A DNA stretch of 64,000 bases from Karalla daura (GCA_029224185.1 CM055191.1:25737805-25801804); one strand, 5' to 3'. Positions 35,452 to 50,000 are shown, counted from the stretch's first letter. Made by a program: numbers and translations. Notes: generated by a model from the letters alone, not told the origin.

Positions 35452-38400
35452 GTTTATCACATGGCCAAATAGGTTCTTTCCCATAAGAATGAATGGGGAA
35501 ATGAGAACTCCACAAACAAACATTCGCAACGTTGCCATACTTTGACTTTGAAACTTCATTTTCATTTCAAAAATTGAAGAATCTTGTGGTGTGTTTGTAG
35601 AGCGAGTTGCACGCTGATAGGTTGTATGGTTTTTCAGCAGCACCTCTTCTCGACAACCATGTGCTCAAGTTCCTGCTCCATTGTCTCCATCTGCTGACAT
35701 GGTCATACAAAGTGATGAGGCGTCCAGCTTCAATGCACCCCAGCAGATGGCACAGGCCCTGGGAGACTCCCAGAGTTTGAAAGGGCCCCCTCAGCATTGG
35801 GCATGTCCAATCTCTTCTTAGCACCGGGCCGACATGCGGGATCGCTTAAACATCAGCTCTCGTTTCGCTCTTTTCACGCTGCTCCCAGCCACACCCGAAG
35901 CAGCAGACAAATTCTTTTTTCCAGTTTTGTAGGAAGATTGGTGCTCTCTCGTGCGGGGCAGGCCATAAACCCGTGCGCCTTGTGAAATTTAAACGACGAG
36001 CCTCATCGTAGGCCCAGTGCAGCCTTTTCTCTCCATAAGCCCCCATTCATTGTCCCACCACTGCCATCAATGTTAAACGTTACACTACTCCTCGCGACTG
36101 TGGCCACAGTTCTCATAGTACACACACCAAATCGTGTCAGGGCGTTCTGGAAACTCTCCCCTACGGCTTGACAGTTAGCTCATATTCCAGATAGGTGAAA
36201 GCGCAGTCTCCATAGAGCCAAATGTTTATCACTTGGCCAAATAGGTTCTTTCCCATAAGAATGAATGGGGAAAAGAGAACTCCACAAACAAACATTCGCA
36301 ACGTTGCCATACTTTGACTTTGAAACTTCATTTTCATTTCAAAAATTGAAGAATCTTGTGGTGTGTTTGTAGAGCGAGTTGCACGCTGATAGGTTGTATG
36401 GTTTTTCAGCAGCACCTCTTCTCGACAACCATGTGCTCAAGTTCCTGCTCCATTGTCTCCTCTGCTGACATGGTCATACAAAGTGATGAGGCGTCCACCT
36501 TCAATGCACCCCAGCAGATGGCACAGGCCCTGGGAGACTCCCAGAGTTTGAAAGGGCCCCCTCAGCATTGGGCATGTCCAATCTCTTCTTAGCACCGGGC
36601 CGACATGCGGGATCGCTTAAAAATCAGCTCTCGTTTCGCTCTTTTCACGCTGCTCCCAGCCACACCCGAAGCAGCAGACAAATTCTTTTTTCCAGTTTTG
36701 TAGGAACATTGGTGCTCTCTCATGCGGGTTAGGCCATAAACCCATGCGCCTTGTGAAATTTAAACGACGAGCCTCATCGTAGGCCCAGTGCAGCCTTTTC
36801 TCTCCATAAGCCCCCATTCATTGTCCAACCGCTGCCATCAATGTTAAACGTTACACTACTCCTCGCGACTGTGGCCACAGTTCTCATAGTACACACACCA
36901 AATCGTGTCAGGGCGTTCTGGAGACTGTCCCCTACGGCGTGACAGTGAGCTCATATTCCAGATAGGTGAAAGCGCAGTCTCCATAGAGCCAAATGTTTAT
37001 CACTTGGCCAATTCGGCTCGTTCCCATAAGAATGAATGGGAAAAACAGAACTCCACAAACAAACATTCGCAACGTTGCCATACTTTGGCTTTGAAACTTC
37101 ATTTTCATTTCAAAAATTGAAGAATCTTGTGGTGTGTTTGTAGAGCGAGTTGCACGCTGATAGTTTGTATGGTTTTTCAGCAGCACCTCTTCTCGACGAC
37201 CATGTGCTCAGGTACCTGCTCCAATGTCTCCTCTGCTGACATGGTAATACAAAGTGATGAGGCGTCCAGCTTCAATGCACCCCAGCAGATGGCACAGGCC
37301 CTGGGAGACTCCCAGAGTTTGAAAGGGCCCCCTCAGCATTGGGCATGTCCAATCTCTTCTTAGCACCGGGCCGACATGCGGGATCGCTTAAAAATCAGCT
37401 CTCGTTTCGCTCTTTTCACGCTGCTCCCTGCCACACCCGAAGCAGCAGACAAATTCTTTTTTCCAGTTTTGTAGGAACATTGGTGCTCTCTCATGCGGGG
37501 CAGGCCATAAACCCGTGCGCCTTGTGAAATTTAAACGACGAGCCTCATCGTAGGCCCAGTGCAGCCTTTTCTCTCCATGAGCCCCCATTCATTGTCCCAC
37601 CACAGCCATCAATGTTAAACGTTACACTACTCCTCGCGTCTGTGGCCACAGTTCTCATAGTACACACACCAAATCGTGTCAGGGCGTTCTGGAGACTGTC
37701 CCCTACGGCGTGACAGTGAGCTCATATTCCAGATAGGTGAAAGCGCAGTCTCCACAGAGCCAAATGTTTATCACTTGGCCAATTTGGCTTTTTCCCATAA
37801 GAATGAATGGGAAAAAAAGAACTCCACAAACAAACATTCGCAACTTTGCCATTCTTTGACTTTGAAACTTCATTTTCATTTCAAAAATTGAAGAATCTTG
37901 TGGCTTGTTTGTGTAGCGAGTTGCACGCTGATAGGTTGTATGGTTTTTCAGCAGCACCTCTTCTCGACGACCATGTGCCCAGGTACCTGCTCCAATGTCT
38001 CCTCTGCTGACATGGTCATACAAAGTGATGAGGCGTCCAGCTTCAATGCACCCCAGCATATGGCACAGGCCCTGGGAGACTCCCAGAGTTTGAAAGGGCC
38101 CCCTCAGCATTGGGCATGTCCAATCTCTTCTTAGCACCGGGCCGACATGCGGGATCGCTTAAAAATCATCTCTCGTTGTGCTCTTTTCACGCTGCTCCCA
38201 GCCACACCCGAAGCAGCAGACAAATTCTTTTTTCCAGTTTTGTAGGAAGATTGGTGCTCTCTCATGCGGGGCAGGCCATAAACCCGTGCGCCTTGTGAAA
38301 TTTAAACGACGAGCCTCATCGTAGGCCCAGTGCAGCCTTTTCTCTCCATAAGCCCCCATTCATTGTCCCACCACTGCCATCAATGTTAAACGTTACACTA

Positions 38401-39308
38401 CTCCTCGCGACTGTGGCCACAGTTCTCATAGTACACACACCAAATCGTGTCAGGGCGTTCTGGAAACTCTCCCCTACGGCTTGACAGTTAGCTCATATTC
38501 CAGATAGGTGAAAGCGCAGTCTCCATAGAGCCAAATGTTTATCACTTGGCCAAATAGGTTCTTTCCCATAAGAATGAATGGGGAAAAGAGAACTCCACAA
38601 ACAAACATTCGCAACGTTGCCATACTTTGACTTTGAAACTTCATTTTCATTTCAAAAATTGAAGAATCTTGTGGTGTGTTTGTAGAGCGAGTTGCACGCT
38701 TATAGGTTGTATGGTTTTTCAGCAGCACCTCTTCTCGACAACCATGTGCTCAAGTTCCTGCTCCATTGTCTCCATCTGCTGACATGGTCATACAAAGTGA
38801 TGAGGCGTCCACCTTCAATGCACCCCAGCAGATGGCACAGGCCCTGGGAGACTCCCAGAGTTTGAAAGGGCCCCCTCAGCATTGGGCATGTCCAATCTCT
38901 TCTTAGCACCGGGCCGACATGCGGGATCGCTTAAAAATCAGCTCTCGTTTCGCTCTTTTCACGCTGCTCCCAGCCACACCCGAAGCAGCAGACAAATTCT
39001 TTTTTCCAGTTTTGTAGGAACATTGGTGCTCTCTCATGCGGGTTAGGCCATAAACCCGTGCGCCTTGTGAAATTTAAACGACGAGCCTCATCGTAGGCCC
39101 AGTGCAGCCTTTTCTCTCCATAAGCCCCCATTCATTGTCCAACCGCTGCCATCAATGTTAAACGTTACACTACTCCTCGCGACTGTGGCCACAGTTCTCA
39201 TAGTACACACACCAAATCGTGTCAGGGCGTTCTGGAGACTGTCCCCTACGGCGTGACAGTGAGCTCATATTCCAGATAGGTGAAAGCGCAGTCTCCACAG
39301 AGCCAAAT
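35452..39308 (+). repeat. 5-monomer unit related to the 3,856-bp pentamer, monomers 47-51
   Basis: Monomers start at 35452 (772 bp), 36224, 36995, 37766 and 38537 (772 bp), types BBACB. The order and the subfamily of each member match monomers 72-76. The first four match monomers 62-65 and 67-70. Monomer 47 has the catggccaaatagg and ctctcgtgcgg markers. Monomer 51 carries cgcttatagg like the trimer B members, so the right end was probably drawn from the trimer domain. Monomer 48 has a private cccatgcgcc near 36742. Confidence 0.85.
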
Positions 39309-41621
39309 GTTTATCACTTGGCCAATTCGGCTCGTTCCCATAAGAATGAATGGGAAAAACAGAACTCCACAAACAAACATTCGCAACGTTGCCATACTTT
39401 GGCTTTGAAACTTCATTTTCATTTCAAAAATTGAAGAATCTTGTGGTGTGTTTGTAGAGCGAGTTGCACGCTGATAGTTTGTATGGTTTTTCAGCAGCAC
39501 CTCTTCTCGACGACCATGTGCTCAGGTACCTGCTCCAATGTCTCCTCTGCTGACATGGTAATACAAAGTGATGAGGCGTCCAGCTTCAATGCACCCCAGC
39601 AGATGGCACAGGCCCTGGGAGACTCCCAGAGTTTGAAAGGGCCCCCTCAGCATTGGGCATGTCCAATCTCTTCTTAGCACCGGGCCGACATGCGGGATCG
39701 CTTAAAAATCAGCTCTCGTTTCGCTCTTTTCACGCTGCTCCCTGCCACACCCGAAGCAGCAGACAAATTCTTTTTTCCAGTTTTGTAGGAAGATTGGTGC
39801 TCTCTCATGCGAGGCAGGCCATAAACCCGTGAGCCTTGTGAAATTTAAACGACGAGCCTCATCGTAGGCCCAGTGCAGCCTTTTCTCTCCATGAGCCCCC
39901 ATTCATTGTCCCACCACAGCCATCAATGTTAAACGTTACACTACTCCTCGCGTCTGTGGCCACAGTTCTCATAGTACACACACCAAATCGTGTCAGGGCG
40001 TTCTGGAGACTGTCCCCTACGGCGTGACAGTGAGCTCATATTCCAGATAGGTGAAAGCGCAGTCTCCATAGAGCCAAATGTTTATCACTTGGCCAATTTG
40101 GCTTTTTCCCATAAGAATGAATGGGAAAAACAGAACTCCACAAACAAACATTCGCAACTTTGCCATTCTTTGACTTTGAAACTTCATTTTCATTTCAAAA
40201 ATTGAAGAATCTTGTGGCTTGTTTGTGTAGCGAGTTGCACGCTGATAGGTTGTATGGTTTTTCAGCAGCACCTCTTCTCGACAACCATGTGCCCAGGTAC
40301 CTGCTCCAATGTCTCCTCTGCTGACATGGTCATACAAAGTGATGAGGCGTCCAGCTTCAATGCACCCCAGCATATGGCACAGGCCCTGGGAGACTCCCAG
40401 AGTTTGAAAGGGCCCCCTCAGCATTGGGCATGTCCAATCTCTTCTTAGCACCGGGCCGACATGCGGGATCGCTTAAAAATCAGCTCTCGTTTTGCTCTTT
40501 TCACGCTGCTCCCAGCCACACCCGAAGCAGCAGACAAATTCTTTTTTCCAGTTTTGTAGGAAGATTGGTGCTCTCTCATGCGGGGCAGGCCATAAACCCG
40601 TGCGCCTTGTGAAATTTAAACGACGAGCCTCATCGTAGGCCCAGTGCAGCCTTTTCTCTCCATAAGCCCCCATTCATTGTCCCACCACAGCCATCAATGT
40701 TAAACGTTACACTACTCCTCGCGACTGTGGCCACAGTTCTCATAGTACACACACCAAATCGTGTCAGGGCGTTCTGGAGACTGTCCCCTACGGCGTGACA
40801 GTGAGCTCATATTCCAGATAGGTGAAAGCGCAGTCTCCATAGAGCCAAATGTTTATCACTTGGCCAATTTGGCTTTTTCCCATAAGAATGAATGGGAAAA
40901 ACAGAACTCCACAAACAAACATTCACAACTTTGCCATTCTTTGACTTTGAAACTTCATTTTCATTTCAAAAATTGAAGAATCTTGTGGTGTGTTTGTGTA
41001 GCGAGTTGCACGCTGATAGGTTGTATGGTTTTTCAGCAGCACCTCTTCTCGACGACCATGTGCCCAGGTACCTGCTCCAATGTCTCCTCTGCTGACATGG
41101 TCATACAAAGTGATGAGGCGTCCAGCTTCAATGCACCCCAGCATATGGCACAGGCCCTGGGAGACTCCCAGAGTTTGAAAGGGCCCCCTCAGCATTGGGC
41201 ATGTCCAATCTCTTCTTAGCACCGGGCCGACATGCGGGATCGCTTAAAAATCAGCTCTCGTTTTGCTCTTTTCACGCTGCTCCCAGCCACACCCGAAGCA
41301 GCAGACAAATTCTTTTTTCCAGTTTTGTAGGAAGATTGGTGCTCTCTCATGCGGGGCAGGCCATAAACCCGTGCGCCTTGTGAAATTTAAACGACGAGCC
41401 TCATCGTAGGCCCAGTGCAGCCTTTTCTCTCCATAAGCCCCCATTCATTGTCCCACCACTGCCATCAATGTTAAACGTTACACTACTCCTCGCGACTGTG
41501 GCCACAGTTCTCATAGTACACACACCAAATCGTGTCAGGGCGTTCTGGAGACTGTCCCCTACGGCGTGACAGTGAGCTCATATTCCAGATAGGTGAAAGC
41601 GCAGTCTCCACAGAGCCAAAT
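39309..41621 (+). repeat. Monomers 52-54 (types ACC), second domain of the 4-monomer family
   Basis: Monomers start at 39309, 40080 and 40851. Monomer 52 resembles monomers 31 and 55 (cccgtgagcc, tgccacac, gatagtttgtatgg). Monomers 53 and 54 correspond to monomers 29 and 30 at an offset of 18,504, which is exactly 24 units of 771. Monomer 54 shares gtggtgtgtttgtgtagcg and attcacaactttgcc with monomer 30. Monomer 53 has cgacaaccatgtgccc near 40282, a mix of two variants not otherwise seen together. Confidence 0.87.
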
Positions 41622-44600
41622 GTTTATCACTTGGCCAATTCGGCTCGTTCCCATAAGAATGAATGGGAAAAACAGAACTCCACAAACAAACATTCGCAAC
41701 GTTGCCATACTTTGGCTTTGAAACTTCATTTTCATTTCAAAAATTGAAGAATCTTGTGGTGTGTTTGTAGAGCGAGTTGCACGCTGATAGTTTGTATGGT
41801 TTTTCAGCAGCACCTCTTCTCGACGACCATGTGCTCAGGTACCTGCTCCAATGTCTCCTCTGCTGACATGGTAATACAAAGTGATGAGGCGTCCAGCTTC
41901 AATGCACCCCAGCAGATGGCACAGGCCCTGGGAGACTCCCAGAGTTTGAAAGGGCCCCCTCAGCATTGGGCATGTCCAATCTCTTCTTAGCACCGGGCCG
42001 ACATGCGGGATCGCTTAAAAATCAGCTCTCGTTTCGCTCTTTTCACGCTGCTCCCTGCCACACCCGAAGCAGCAGACAAATTCTTTTTTCCAGTTTTGTA
42101 GGAACATTGGTGCTCTCTCATGCGGGGCAGGCCATAAACCCGTGAGCCTTGTGAAATTTAAACGACGAGCCTCATCGTAGGCCCAGTGCAGCCTTTTCTC
42201 TCCATGAGCCCCCATTCATTGTCCCACCACAGCCATCAATGTTAAACGTTACACTACTCCTCGCGTCTGTGGCCACAGTTCTCATAGTACACACACCAAA
42301 TCGTGTCAGGGCGTTCTGGAGACTGTCCCCTACGGCGTGACAGTGAGCTCATATTCCAGATAGGTGAAAGCGCAGTCTCCATAGAGCCAAATGTTTATCA
42401 CTTGGCCAATTTGGCTTTTTCCCATAAGAATGAATGGGAAAAACAGAACTCCACAAACAAACATTCGCAACTTTGCCATTCTTTGACTTTGAAACTTCAT
42501 TTTCATTTCAAAAATTGAAGAATCTTGTGGCTTGTTTGTGTAGCGAGTTGCACGCTGATAGGTTGTATGGTTTGTCAGCAGCACCTCTTCTCGACGACCA
42601 TGTGCCCAGGTACCTGCTCCAATGACTCCTCTGCTGACATGGTCATACAAAGTGATGAGGCGTCCAGCTTCAATGCACCCCAGCATATGGCACAGGCCCT
42701 GGGAGACTCCCAGAGTTTGAAAGGGCCCCCTCAGCATTGGGCATGTCCAATCTCTTCTTAGCACCGGGCCGACATGCGGGATCGCTTAAAAATCAGCTCT
42801 CGTTTCGCTCTTTTCACGCTGCTCCCAGCCACACCCGAAGCAGCAGACAAATTATTTTTTCCAGTTTTGTAGGAAGATTGGTGCTCTCTCATGCGGGGCA
42901 GGCCATAAACCCGTGCGCCTTGTGAAATTTAAACGACGAGCCTCATCGTAGGCCCAGTGCAGCCTTTTCTCTCCATAAGCCCCCATTCATTGTCCCACCA
43001 CTGCCATCAATGTTAAACGTTACACTACTCCTCGCGACTGTGGCCACAGTTCTCATAGTACACACACCAAATCGTGTCAGGGCGTTCTGGAAACTGTCCC
43101 CTACGGCGTGACAGTGAGCTCATATTCCAGATAGGTGAAAGCGCAGTCTCCATAGAGCCAAATGTTTATCACTTGGCCAATTTGGCTTTTTCCCATAAGA
43201 ATGAATGGGAAAAACAGAACTCCACAAACAAACATTCGCAACTTTGCCATTCTTTGACTTTGAAACTTCATTTTCATTTCAAAAATTGAAGAATCTTGTG
43301 GCTTGTTTGTGTAGCGAGTTGCACGCTGATAGGTTGTATGGTTTTTCAGCAGCACCTCTTCTCGACGACCATGTGCCCAGGTACCTGCTCCAATGTCTCC
43401 TCTGCTGACATGGTCATACAAAGTGATGAGGCGTCCAGCTTCAATGCACCCCAGCATATGGCACAGGCCCTGGGAGACTCCCAGAGTTTGAAAGGGCCCC
43501 CTCAGCATTGGGCATGTCCAATCTCTTCTTAGCACCGGGCCGACATGCGGGATCGCTTAAAAATCAGCTCTCGTTTTGCTCTTTTCACGCTGCTCCCAGC
43601 CACACCCGAAGCAGCAGACAAATTCTTTTTTCCAGTTTTGTAGGAAGATTGGTGCTCTCTCATGCGGGGCAGGCCATAAACCCGTGCGCCTTGTGAAATT
43701 TAAACGACGAGCCTCATCGTAGGCCCAGTGCAGCCTTTTCTCTCCATAAGCCCCCATTCATTGTCCCACCACAGCCATCAATGTTAAACGTTACACTACT
43801 CCTCGCGACTGTGGCCACAGTTCTCATAGTACACACACCAAATCGTGTCAGGGCGTTCTGGAGACTGTCCCCTACGGCGTGACAGTGAGCTCATATTCCA
43901 GATAGGTGAAAGCGCAGTCTCCATAGAGCCAAATGTTTATCACTTGGCCAATTTGGCTTTTTCCCATAAGAATGAATGGGAAAAACAGAACTCCACAAAC
44001 AAACATTCACAACTTTGCCATTCTTTGACTTTGAAACTTCATTTTCATTTCAAAAATTGAAGAATCTTGTGGCTTGTTTGTGTAGCGAGTTGCACGCTGA
44101 TAGGTTGTATGGTTTTTCAGCAGCACCTCTTCTCGACGACCATGTGCCCAGGTACCTGCTCCAATGTCTCCTCTGCTGACATGGTCATACAAAGTGATGA
44201 GGCGTCCAGCTTCAATGCACCCCAGCATATGGCACAGGCCCTGGGAGACTCCCAGAGTTTGAAAGGGCCCCCTCAGCATTGGGCATGTCCAATCTCTTCT
44301 TAGCACCGGGCCGACATGCGGGATCGCTTAAAAATCAGCTCTCGTTTTGCTCTTTTCACGCTGCTCCCAGCCACACCCGAAGCAGCAGACAAATTCTTTT
44401 TTCCAGTTTTGTAGGAAGATTGGTGCTCTCTCATGCGGGGCAGGCCATAAACCCGTGCGCCTTGTGAAATTTAAACGACGAGCCTCATCGTAGGCCCAGT
44501 GCAGCCTTTTCTCTCCATAAGCCCCCATTCATTGTCCCACCACTGCCATCAATGTTAAACGTTACACTACTCCTCGCGACTGTGGCCACAGTTCTCATAG

Positions 44601-44705
44601 TACACACACCAAATCGTGTCAGGGCGTTCTGGAAACTCTCCCCTACGGCTTGACAGTTAGCTCATATTCCAGATAGGTGAAAGCGCAGTCTCCATAGAGC
44701 CAAAT
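41622..44705 (+). repeat. Copy of monomers 31-34 displaced by 18,504 bp, monomers 55-58
   Basis: Monomers start at 41622, 42393, 43164 and 43935, types ACCC. They match monomers 31-34 one to one at an offset of 24 x 771 bp. Differences seen include cacactcg at 23558 against cacacccg here, gaagattgg against gaacattgg in the first member, and the position of a rare attatttttt variant: monomer 56 here (42854) but monomer 33, not its counterpart 32, in the left block. Internally the block also repeats at 3,084 bp, as monomer 54 matches 58. Confidence 0.88.
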
Positions 44706-47018
44706 GTTTATCACTTGGCCAAATAGGTTCTTTCCCATAAGAATGAATGGGGAAAAGAGAACTCCACAAACAAACATTCGCAACGTTGCCATACTTTGAC
44801 TTTGAAACTTCATTTTCATTTCAAAAATTGAAGAATCTTGTGGTGTGTTTGTAGAGCGAGTTGCACGCTGATAGGTTGTATGGTTTTTCAGCAGCACCTC
44901 TTCTCGACAACCATGTGCTCAAGTTCCTGCTCCATTGTCTCCTCTGCTGACATGGTCATACAAAGTGATGAGGCGTCCACCTTCAATGCACCCCAGCAGA
45001 TGGCACAGGCCCTGGGAGACTCCCAGAGTTTGAAAGGGCCCCCTCAGCATTGGGCATGTCCAATCTCTTCTTAGCACCGGGCCGACATGCGGGATCGCTT
45101 AAAAATCAGCTCTCGTTTCGCTCTTTTCACGCTGCTCCCAGCCACACCCGAAGCAGCAGACAAATTCTTTTTTCCAGTTTTGTAGGAACATTGGTGCTCT
45201 CTCATGCGGGTTAGGCCATAAACCCGTGCGCCTTGTGAAATTTAAACGACGAGCCTCATCGTAGGCCCAGTGCAGCCTTTTCTCTCCATAAGCCCCCATT
45301 CATTGTCCAACCGCTGCCATCAATGTTAAACGTTACACTACTCCTCGCGACTGTGGCCACAGTTCTCATAGTACACACACCAAATCGTGTCAGGGCGTTC
45401 TGGAGACTGTCCCCTACGGCGTGACAGTGAGCTCATATTCCAGATAGGTGAAAGCGCAGTCTCCATAGAGCCAAATGTTTATCACTTGGCCAATTTGGCT
45501 CGTTCCCATAAGAATGAATGGGAAAAACAGAACTCCACAAACAAACATTCGCAACGTTGCCATACTTTGGCTTTGAAACTTCATTTTCATTTCAAAAATT
45601 GAAGAATCTTGTGGTGTGTTTGTAGAGCGAGTTGCACGCTGATAGTTTGTATGGTTTTTCAGCAGCACCTCTTCTCGACGACCATGTGCTCAGGTACCTG
45701 CTCCAATGTCTCCTCTGCTGACATGGTAATACAAAGTGATGAGGCGTCCAGCTTCAATGCACCCCAGCAGATGGCACAGGCCCTGGGAGACTCCCAGAGT
45801 TTGAAAGGGCCCCCTCAGCATTGGGCATGTCCAATCTCTTCTTAGCACCGGGCCGACATGCGGGATCGCTTAAAAATCAGCTCTCGTTTCGCTCTTTTCA
45901 CGCTGCTCCCTGCCACACCCGAAGCAGCAGACAAATTCTTTTTTCCAGTTTTGTAGGAACATTGGTGCTCTCTCATGCGGGGCAGGCCATAAACCCGTGC
46001 GCCTTGTGAAATTTAAACGACGAGCCTCATCGTAGGCCCAGTGCAGCCTTTTCTCTCCATGAGCCCCCATTCATTGTCCCACCACAGCCATCAATGTTAA
46101 ACGTTACACTACTCCTCGCGTCTGTGGCCACAGTTCTCATAGTACACACACCAAATCGTGTCAGGGCGTTCTGGAGACTGTCCCCTACGGCGTGACAGTG
46201 AGCTCATATTCCAGATAGGTGAAAGCGCAGTCTCCACAGAGCCAAATGTTTATCACTTGGCCAATTTGGCTTTTTCCCATAAGAATGAATGGGAAAAAAA
46301 GAACTCCACAAACAAACATTCGCAACTTTGCCATTCTTTGACTTTGAAACTTCATTTTCATTTCAAAAATTGAAGAATCTTGTGGCTTGTTTGTGTAGCG
46401 AGTTGCACGCTGATAGGTTGTATGGTTTTTCAGCAGCACCTCTTCTCGACGACCATGTGCCCAGGTACCTGCTCCAATGTCTCCTCTGCTGACATGGTCA
46501 TACAAAGTGATGAGGCGTCCAGCTTCAATGCACCCCAGCATATGGCACAGGCCCTGGGAGACTCCCAGAGTTTGAAAGGGCCCCCTCAGCATTGGGCATG
46601 TCCAATCTCTTCTTAGCACCGGGCCGACATGCGGGATCGCTTAAAAATCATCTCTCGTTGTGCTCTTTTCACGCTGCTCCCAGCCACACCCGAAGCAGCA
46701 GACAAATTCTTTTTTCCAGTTTTGTAGGAAGATTGGTGCTCTCTCATGCGGGGCAGGCCATAAACCCGTGCGCCTTGTGAAATTTAAACGACGAGCCTCA
46801 TCGTAGGCCCAGTGCAGCCTTTTCTCTCCATAAGCCCCCATTCATTGTCCCACCACTGCCATCAATCTTAAACGTTACACTACTCCTCGCGACTGTGGCC
46901 ACAGTTCTCATAGTACACACACCAAATCGTGTCAGGGCGTTCTGGAGACTGTCCCCTACGGCTTGACAGTTAGCTCATATTCCAGATAGGTGAAAGCGCA
47001 GTCTCCATAGAGCCAAAT
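44706..47018 (+). repeat. Monomers 59-61 (types BDC) leading into the pentamer domain
   Basis: Monomers start at 44706, 45477 and 46248. They resemble pentamer members 63-65, so together with monomer 62 they look like a pentamer unit lacking its fifth member. Monomer 60 has the D-type end (aatttggctcg), shared only with monomers 6 and 20. Monomer 61 has a private catcaatctta near 46866. Confidence 0.86.
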
Positions 47019-50000
47019 GTTTATCACATGGCCATATAGGTTCTTTCCCATAAGAATGAATGGGGAAATGAGAACTCCACAAACAAACATTCGCAACGTT
47101 GCCATACTTTGACTTTGAAACTTCATTTTCATTTCAAAAATTGAAGAATCTTGTGGTGTGTTTGTAGAGCGAGTTGCACGCTGATAGGTTGTATGGTTTT
47201 TCAGCAGCACCTCTTCTCGACAACCATGTGCTCAAGTTCCTGCTCCATTGTCTCCATCTGCTGACATGGTCATACAAAGTGATGAGGCGTCCAGCTTCAA
47301 TGCACCCCAGCAGATGGCACAGGCCCTGGGAGACTCCCAGAGTTTGAAAGGGCCCCCTCAGCATTGGGCATGTCCAATCTCTTCTTAGCACCGGGCCGAC
47401 ATGCGGGATCGCTTAAACATCAGCTCTCGTTTCGCTCTTTTCACGCTGCTCCCAGCCACACCCGAAGCAGCAGACAAATTCTTTTTTCCAGTTTTGTAGG
47501 AAGATTGGTGCTCTCTCGTGCGGGGCAGGCCATAAACCCGTGCGCCTTGTGAAATTTAAACGACGAGCCTCATCGTAGGCCCAGTGCAGCCTTTTCTCTC
47601 CATAAGCCCCCATTCATTGTCCCACCACTGCCATCAATGTTAAACGTTACACTACTCCTCGCGACTGTGGCCACAGTTCTCATAGTACACACACCAAATC
47701 GTGTCAGGGCGTTCTGGAAACTCTCCCCTACGGCTTGACAGTTAGCTCATATTCCAGATAGGTGAAAGCGCAGTCTCCATAGAGCCAAATGTTTATCACT
47801 TGGCCAAATAGGTTCTTTCCCATAAGAATGAATGGGGAAAAGAGAACTCCACAAACAAACATTCGCAACGTTGCCATACTTTGACTTTGAAACTTCATTT
47901 TCATTTCAAAAATTGAAGAATCTTGTGGTGTGTTTGTAGAGCGAGTTGCACGCTGATAGGTTGTATGGTTTTTCAGCAGCACCTCTTCTCGACAACCATG
48001 TGCTCAAGTTCCTGCTCCATTGTCTCCTCTGCTGACATGGTCATACAAAGTGATGAGGCGTCCACCTTCAATGCACCCCAGCAGATGGCACAGGCCCTGG
48101 GAGACTCCCAGAGTTTGAAAGGGCCCCCTCAGCATTGGGCATGTCCAATCTCTTCTTAGCACCGGGCCGACATGCGGGATCGCTTAAAAATCAGCTCTCG
48201 TTTCGCTCTTTTCACGCTGCTCCCAGCCACACCCGAAGCAGCAGACAAATTCTTTTTTCCAGTTTTGTAGGAACATTGGTGCTCTCTCATGCGGGTTAGG
48301 CCATAAACCCGTGCGCCTTGTGAAATTTAAACGACGAGCCTCATCGTAGGCCCAGTGCAGCCTTTTCTCTCCATAAGCCCCCATTCATTGTCCAACCGCT
48401 GCCATCAATGTTAAACGTTACACTACTCCTCGCGACTGTGGCCACAGTTCTCATAGTACACACACCAAATCGTGTCAGGGCGTTCTGGAGACTGTCCCCT
48501 ACGGCGTGACAGTGAGCTCATATTCCAGATAGGTGAAAGCGCAGTCTCCATAGAGCCAAATGTTTATCACTTGGCCAATTCGGCTCGTTCCCATAAGAAT
48601 GAATGGGAAAAACAGAACTCCACAAACAAACATTCGCAACGTTGCCATACTTTGGCTTTGAAACTTCATTTTCATTTCAAAAATTGAAGAATCTTGTGGT
48701 GTGTTTGTAGAGCGAGTTGCACGCTGATAGTTTGTATGGTTTTTCAGCAGCACCTCTTCTCGACGACCATGTGCTCAGGTACCTGCTCCAATGTCTCCTC
48801 TGCTGACATGGTAATACAAAGTGATGAGGCGTCCAGCTTCAATGCACCCCAGCAGATGGCACAGGCCCTGGGAGACTCCCAGAGTTTGAAAGGGCCCCCT
48901 CAGCATTGGGCATGTCCAATCTCTTCTTAGCACCGGGCCGACATGCGGGATCGCTTAAAAATCAGCTCTCGTTTCGCTCTTTTCACGCTGCTCCCTGCCA
49001 CACCCGAAGCAGCAGACAAATTCTTTTTTCCAGTTTTGTAGGAACATTGGTGCTCTCTCATGCGGGGCAGGCCATAAACCCGTGCGCCTTGTGAAATTTA
49101 AACGACGAACCTCATCGTAGGCCCAGTGCAGCCTTTTCTCTCCATGAGCCCCCATTCATTGTCCCACCACAGCCATCAATGTTAAACGTTACACTACTCC
49201 TCGCGTCTGTGGCCACAGTTCTCATAGTACACACACCAAATCGTGTCAGGGCGTTCTGGAGACTGTCCCCTACGGCGTGACAGTGAGCTCATATTCCAGA
49301 TAGGTGAAAGCGCAGTCTCCACAGAGCCAAATGTTTATCACTTGGCCAATTTGGCTTTTTCCCATAAGAATGAATGGGAAAAAAAGAACTCCACAAACAA
49401 ACATTCGCAACTTTGCCATTCTTTGACTTTGAAACTTCATTTTCATTTCAAAAATTGAAGAATCTTGTGGCTTGTTTGTGTAGCGAGTTGCACGCTGATA
49501 GGTTGTATGGTTTTTCAGCAGCACCTCTTCTCGACGACCATGTGCCCAGGTACCTGCTCCAATGTCTCCTCTGCTGACATGGTCATACAAAGTGATGAGG
49601 CGTCCAGCTTCAATGCACCCCAGCATATGGCACAGGCCCTGGGAGACTCCCAGAGTTTGAAAGGGCCCCCTCAGCATTGGGCATGTCCAATCTCTTCTTA
49701 GCACCGGGCCGACATGCGGGATCGCTTAAAAATCATCTCTCGTTGTGCTCTTTTCACGCTGCTCCCAGCCACACCCGAAGCAGCAGACAAATTCTTTTTT
49801 CCAGTTTTGTAGGAAGATTGGTGCTCTCTCATGCGGGGCAGGCCATAAACCCGTGCGCCTTGTGAAATTTAAACGACGAGCCTCATCGTAGGCCCAGTGC
49901 AGCCTTTTCTCTCCATGAGCCCCCATTCATTGTCCCACCACAGCCATCAATGTTAAACGTTACACTACTCCTCGCGTCTGTGGCCACAGTTCTCATAGTA

